Below are positions 8,001-8,492 of a DNA stretch of 8,492 nucleotides, one piece after another. The translations under genes were made by a program, and so were the position numbers. Numbering within the stretch: the first letter of the stretch is position 1; each line of letters starts with the position of its first letter. The stretch is from NCBI GenBank assembly GCA_035288785.1, contig DATDZF010000068.1, positions 1 to 8,492 of the forward strand, read 5' to 3'. This DNA is from JACRGC01 sp035288785. Its GTDB lineage: Archaea > Micrarchaeota > Micrarchaeia > Norongarragalinales > SBBD01. The notes under the pieces were generated by a model. It worked only from the letters and a program-made list of their open reading frames with translations. It made no database searches and was not told the DNA's origin.

Positions 8001-8492
8001 CCCTTATCTGTAACCGAAAATTACCCCAATTCGATAGGAAACAACCAGGATTACTGCGGCGATGTGGTGGCATGCAACCTTTTCGACCCATACAATGTGG
8101 AAACTGTGAACCAGACGAATGTTGAAGGAAGTGACTGGAAGGAATCAAGGGCAAGCATGGCGGCATGGTTCAACAGGACAATATACAAGGATCGGTGCTT
8201 TACCTTCGAATGGCCAATTGTGCCGCCATCCCTGAATGGCAAGATTTACGGCGGGAAGAAAAACGAGCTGAAATTCACTCCGGATAAGGGGCAGGATGAC
8301 GATGACCCGTATGTTGCGAAATATTTCTATTCATGGCGGAATGTGCCAAAGAATGGAGAGCTTGCGTTGGAAACTGTCCTTATCTCCAAGCTCACCTTCA
8401 CAATAGGCCCACATTGCGGCAAAAGGGAGTGGCTTGACACAGAGCAGTATTCCTATGCGCCCTATAACCTCGAGCTTTACCCGGATGTTTTT
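2028..8492 (+). CDS. Giant membrane-anchored, cysteine-rich multidomain surface protein; 3' end cut by window
   Basis: Reading from ATG 2028, I found no stop through the last base: 2155 codons in one frame. I do not recognise a named gene. Order of parts: acidic cytoplasmic head (1-44); one hydrophobic helix (about 48-67, LPVLICLLLLVFGG...), an uncleaved signal anchor; six beta-sandwich modules (about 72-600); a beta-rich domain (about 606-780); a 62-Cys region (783-1140); beta-rich segments (about 1145-1580); a helical stretch with six CX3C motifs (1603-1670); a third cysteine cluster (1713-1855); and a partial C-terminal domain with further Cys. About 24 N-x-S/T sequons follow the helix. 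The many cysteines and sequons point to an extracellular, disulfide-bonded, probably glycosylated protein. Likely roles are cell-surface structure, adhesion or contact with a host or partner cell, but no catalytic motif is visible and function is unknown. Good ribosome site; divergent from the Lon-like ATPase gene. Confidence 0.93.
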   Translation, partial: MGLIESLTEFYQQLEEGYYSVCDKLRDAGIPVYDYFITPLEDRGIQSLPVLICLLLLVFGGIAFLLFSNTAVSLKIYVESDIGEAIDDAKITLTSGSLVRETRTKEGFAVFGNLPKNKEASVSAEKEGYSAPPRAVMLGSVDSIKIIMNGQGGIAVPLQVVDFQGAALENALLEYSFADGQGREVSGSAVSDPSGKATITAADKATVFLTASLSGYEPRSMNFSAEKGMPIKRVVLRKIEATPEPSPDSEHAQLEIQVKDDADESAVDAELTIFDQETQSVLKEGRSSQGLFRTTAIRIGAKIKVLAKAAGYEDTIKLKTLVPRTVLPIRMVRKRVDPSQQPAINGSVISVFDEKGLPLSAEIRVWEFSEEANYTLLKKATGTEIRLSLNPERLHYATAWKEGYLPGKLPVFIGSQSGNITLVKGSANNSAPLNVVVVDDENKKVSGVSIAFFDELGDQVAPFDLKTDVSGKVAVKYFPKGAFKVVASKPPQLGVAIVDTYATSNVIIVLPSSRGTLEITATEWNGNSSILEFSANATISGDKNATYSEGCVAVDGVCRMEVRAGKDLKVDVSSPEYEPASQVVKPIPNALKQVKVKLMKPGQGSMAKIALDRVVDLNYNESEVLSSGAYYIAIFDVYARNISKGNGIFIKLEDETGGEVAHITNYSWEGVSPDRVIGSRSIKPTNACAETYDSSAGSRPEPLSWMNAEYSFKGSTSVAYLFKIDSSIASQEMLLNYRSYVITPGDDYFRDPVDPELGTSPESSGKEWCEAAVKNVSFKLEGCGNLGEACCIDRPIVEGGTCNGLYQCQLDYETNASTCANPTACGSKSYFCTSTSICCATDAGKRCIEGEECPSPKSRGCDPVCNPETEYCDSSGGPDEAGVCMDKEKGLCGKAGLKCCPDGDKCSSGLKCGLDDVCIACGGLTQQCCPSSASAPETACKNDLQCLGSFCNIAQLCGPSKEKCTGATICCNDPSKAGECVPASECASPVRCPTCAANQYCDSTNPIAPFCKACSSNPSACNICSMTDPAFKCKSGTCIVPPGSQYGSCQQCGGDSQQCCENDVCSPGFACLQGKCTNSSEATCGGESQPCCAGGTCTEGFSCSTENLCTKCGEMSEACCASDPQCVTANSICSPDSETCIAGDEVSDSESRLSFGFSQVQCNLEGASCDSERGTSGFRVHSIQGCGTDCPTGNLIASYEIDYGGEFPVELTIWISDLVSLEPVSLLSSEGSLVQLSPSISEINIPIPDESWLSGSVILAPRSRNARVIISYRFKHDGKELTARPYVSVISNVPITPPIHLPNLFTCDKLELKSVVYPGTIRPVVESSCEKIVFQVDSIFPADAIPLDDRGMEGNCGNLYDIHYGTATNASLYDKCFDTGSAPGDKALRYWPSKSVECPLAPVGNFVPAANVTMTVRCFLDEAATVGESKKISIVITNYTLVDIPATDISVVNYKTSALPSMNVPKSYYGYDGEGYSPLRLVYALNNRVRIPFEVNKFNMRDTYWASDYALADGSYKKLKSSTQLLEKSSIADLISWNTDKASRLKIYSDPDNREFNRNMPRTSFELSSKEPLQSSLASKLVSRTLQMIAPKLNELKDVELACIEECSSVAGMAAISCNDKCDSEARSCVRGCGYDDGECLAGCNNDKQVCTTLCDSVYSEQNDTCTYSCAVNYSNSVDAEYAKAIIEKFRETAKEVARKTAFKRSFENRIYCTKQQPTEAETTNPAICRGSVDSWVSARNITRPDTEACLFCNDLFAQQFGAPAPDNEYVDNCDSRCLPDASAECEAAWAGKGAEGQSLYCARIYEGNNYTDPFGNLKECPASEDPAECVYRCSPKSPQKGGDYCGTADKCAECSPDGVKDSLTITGFEFVWANTSKLFEVVLPTRDEALDAMIPYKYFTDPLQNPFIFSAVLPLSANVVFNYFGKAPDFSLSHENLIDIKWEGDRYGDSSVEAACKFRQGVYQLQTYTQNGVQLYITDDPAGDKTFRLTPLSVTENYPNSIGNNQDYCGDVVACNLFDPYNVETVNQTNVEGSDWKESRASMAAWFNRTIYKDRCFTFEWPIVPPSLNGKIYGGKKNELKFTPDKGQDDDDPYVAKYFYSWRNVPKNGELALETVLISKLTFTIGPHCGKREWLDTEQYSYAPYNLELYPDVF
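2169..2228 (+). other. Transmembrane signal anchor of the giant protein
   Basis: Residues about 48-67 are an unbroken hydrophobic run rich in Leu, Val, Ile and Phe with a central GG. No Ala-x-Ala or lipobox-like cleavage site follows, so it should stay as an anchor. The 44 residues before it are amphipathic and acidic with no sequon. The sequons begin only after the helix, so N-in, C-out topology is preferred. Confidence 0.85.
2241..3827 (+). repeat. Six tandem carboxypeptidase-regulatory-like / PEGA-like beta modules
   Basis: Six diverged units of about 78-88 residues can be laid out at residues 72-149, 153-239, 252-334, 343-425, 431-511 and 515-600. Each opens with an alternating hydrophobic strand (LKIYVES, VPLQVVD, LEIQVKD, ISVFDEKG, LNVVVVDD, LEITATE). 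Most carry a GY-type turn before the last strands (Gly128-Tyr129, 215-216, 311-312, 403-404; Glu-Tyr 576-577 in unit six) and close with a strand such as KIIMN, RVVLRKI, LPIRMVRK or VKVKLMK. Unit five replaces the GY turn with KPP. This is the look of CarboxypepD_reg-like or PEGA domains, used as stalks in surface proteins. Unit six alone has a cysteine pair (Cys551, Cys558). The fold is inferred from pattern. Confidence 0.7.
3843..4367 (+). other. Beta-rich domain between stalk and cysteine-rich region
   Basis: Residues about 606-780 carry alternating strands such as AYYIAIFDVYAR (629-640) and a run of aromatic strands near LNYRSYVI, with sequons at Asn620, 641, 665 and 775. The region has only two cysteines (Cys688, Cys769) and a Pro/Ser/Glu-rich linker near 752-765. 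It resembles a jelly-roll or other beta-sandwich binding module, but no family is recognised. Confidence 0.45.
4374..5447 (+). repeat. 62-cysteine region of C-G-x5-C-C modules
   Basis: Residues 783-1140 hold 62 cysteines in 358 residues (17%). Six units share C-G-x5-C-C, starting at Cys783, 892, 921, 1052, 1084 and 1112; each is followed by x(4-10)-C-x(5-6)-C and usually x(4-6)-C. Two looser CC units lie at 838-839 and 970-971, giving eight CC pairs. The spacing recalls small disulfide-knot folds with an adjacent CC pair (knottin, colipase/Dickkopf-like, chitin-binding hevein-like). The cysteines are too numerous and irregularly spaced for a simple row of zinc ribbons, and the region follows a membrane anchor and sequon-rich domains, so structural disulfides outside the cell are preferred. 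Residues 986-1045 are a less regular insert within the repeats. Confidence 0.8.
5457..6770 (+). other. Middle beta-rich segments of the giant protein
   Basis: Residues about 1145-1582 are low in cysteine and rich in alternating strands, for example RVIISYRFKHDGK (1268-1280) and KISIVITNYTLVDI. At least two sandwich-like domains seem present, about 1150-1300 and 1305-1445, each opening near a few cysteines (Cys1162, 1169, 1186, 1190; Cys1307, 1332). Sequons occur at Asn1369, 1411 and 1438. From about 1446 the sequence becomes Tyr/Ser/Asp-rich and then helical toward the CX3C array. No family is recognised. Confidence 0.4.
6834..7037 (+). repeat. Mirror-symmetric array of six CX3C motifs
   Basis: Twelve cysteines at residues 1603, 1607, 1618, 1622, 1629, 1633, 1640, 1644, 1651, 1655, 1666 and 1670 form six CX3C pairs. 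Successive steps are 4, 11, 4, 7, 4, 7, 4, 7, 4, 11, 4, which read the same in both directions about a GYDDGE turn at 1634-1639. CX3C pairs on two antiparallel helices are the stapling pattern of alpha-hairpinins and of CHCH/small-Tim proteins. Here three nested pairs could staple one long helical hairpin with up to six disulfides. Flanks on both sides (about 1568-1602 and 1678-1706) look helical and charged. The pattern is plain in the sequence. The fold is inference. Confidence 0.8.
7164..7592 (+). other. Third cysteine cluster of the giant protein
   Basis: Residues 1713-1855 carry 14 cysteines: 1713, 1729, 1750, 1753, 1774, 1778, 1786, 1802, 1821, 1830, 1834, 1846, 1852, 1855. Two further CX3C pairs (1774/1778 and 1830/1834) and two CXXC pairs (1750/1753 and 1852/1855) occur, but there is no regular period. 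Sequons lie at Asn1741 and Asn1810. It is probably a disulfide-rich linker domain before the C-terminal part. Confidence 0.55.
7608..8492 (+). other. C-terminal domain of the giant protein, incomplete
   Basis: Residues about 1861-2155 run to the window end without a stop. They contain mixed strands and aromatic-rich stretches (for example LTITGFEFVW near 1865, VYQLQTYTQNGVQLYIT at 1963-1979), a few cysteines (1958, 2011, 2017, 2056, 2131), sequons at Asn1875, 2028 and 2049, and an acidic QDDDDP run near 2090. The rest of the protein lies beyond the window. No family is recognised. Confidence 0.4.

Overview
The window looks archaeal. The evidence is a strong match to the archaeal LonB family of AAA+ ATPases, AGGT-type ribosome binding sites, AT-rich TATA-like elements preceded by a BRE-like purine/C stretch, and a very large cysteine-rich, sequon-rich surface protein. 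Such proteins are common in small-genome DPANN archaea, and a Diapherotrites- or Micrarchaeota-like lineage would fit, but the window has no rRNA or marker gene to settle this. G+C appears to be roughly half.

Layout. (1) Bases 1-255 hold the 3' end of purE on the + strand, of the class II (CO2-using AIR carboxylase) type. (2) Bases 256-386 are a short gap between convergent genes with no convincing gene. (3) Bases 387-1865 on the - strand encode a complete 492-residue LonB-like AAA+ ATPase. It lacks the C-terminal Lon protease domain. Where membrane LonB carries its transmembrane helices, it has a four-cysteine zinc ribbon. (4) Bases 1866-2027 are a divergent promoter region in which a nearly identical 16-base element (14 of 16 matches) faces each gene. 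(5) From 2028 to the window end on the + strand runs one uninterrupted frame of 2155 codons with no stop. It is a giant single-pass membrane-anchored surface protein and fills three quarters of the window.

Architecture of the giant protein: a short cytoplasmic head (1-44); one transmembrane helix (about 48-67); six tandem beta-sandwich modules of about 80-90 residues (about 72-600); a further beta-rich domain (about 606-780); a 62-cysteine stretch built of repeated C-G-x5-C-C modules (783-1140); more beta-rich domains (about 1145-1580); a twelve-cysteine array of six CX3C motifs whose spacing is an exact mirror image (1603-1670); a third cysteine cluster (1713-1855); and a C-terminal domain cut by the window end. 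About two dozen N-x-S/T sequons lie after the membrane helix, consistent with the bulk being outside the cell.

How the genes relate: purE is housekeeping and only a convergent neighbour. The Lon-like ATPase and the giant surface protein are divergently transcribed from matched promoter elements and could be co-expressed. Any functional link between them is inference. The most unusual features are the mirror-symmetric CX3C array, the CC-repeat region and the protease-less zinc-ribbon LonB.
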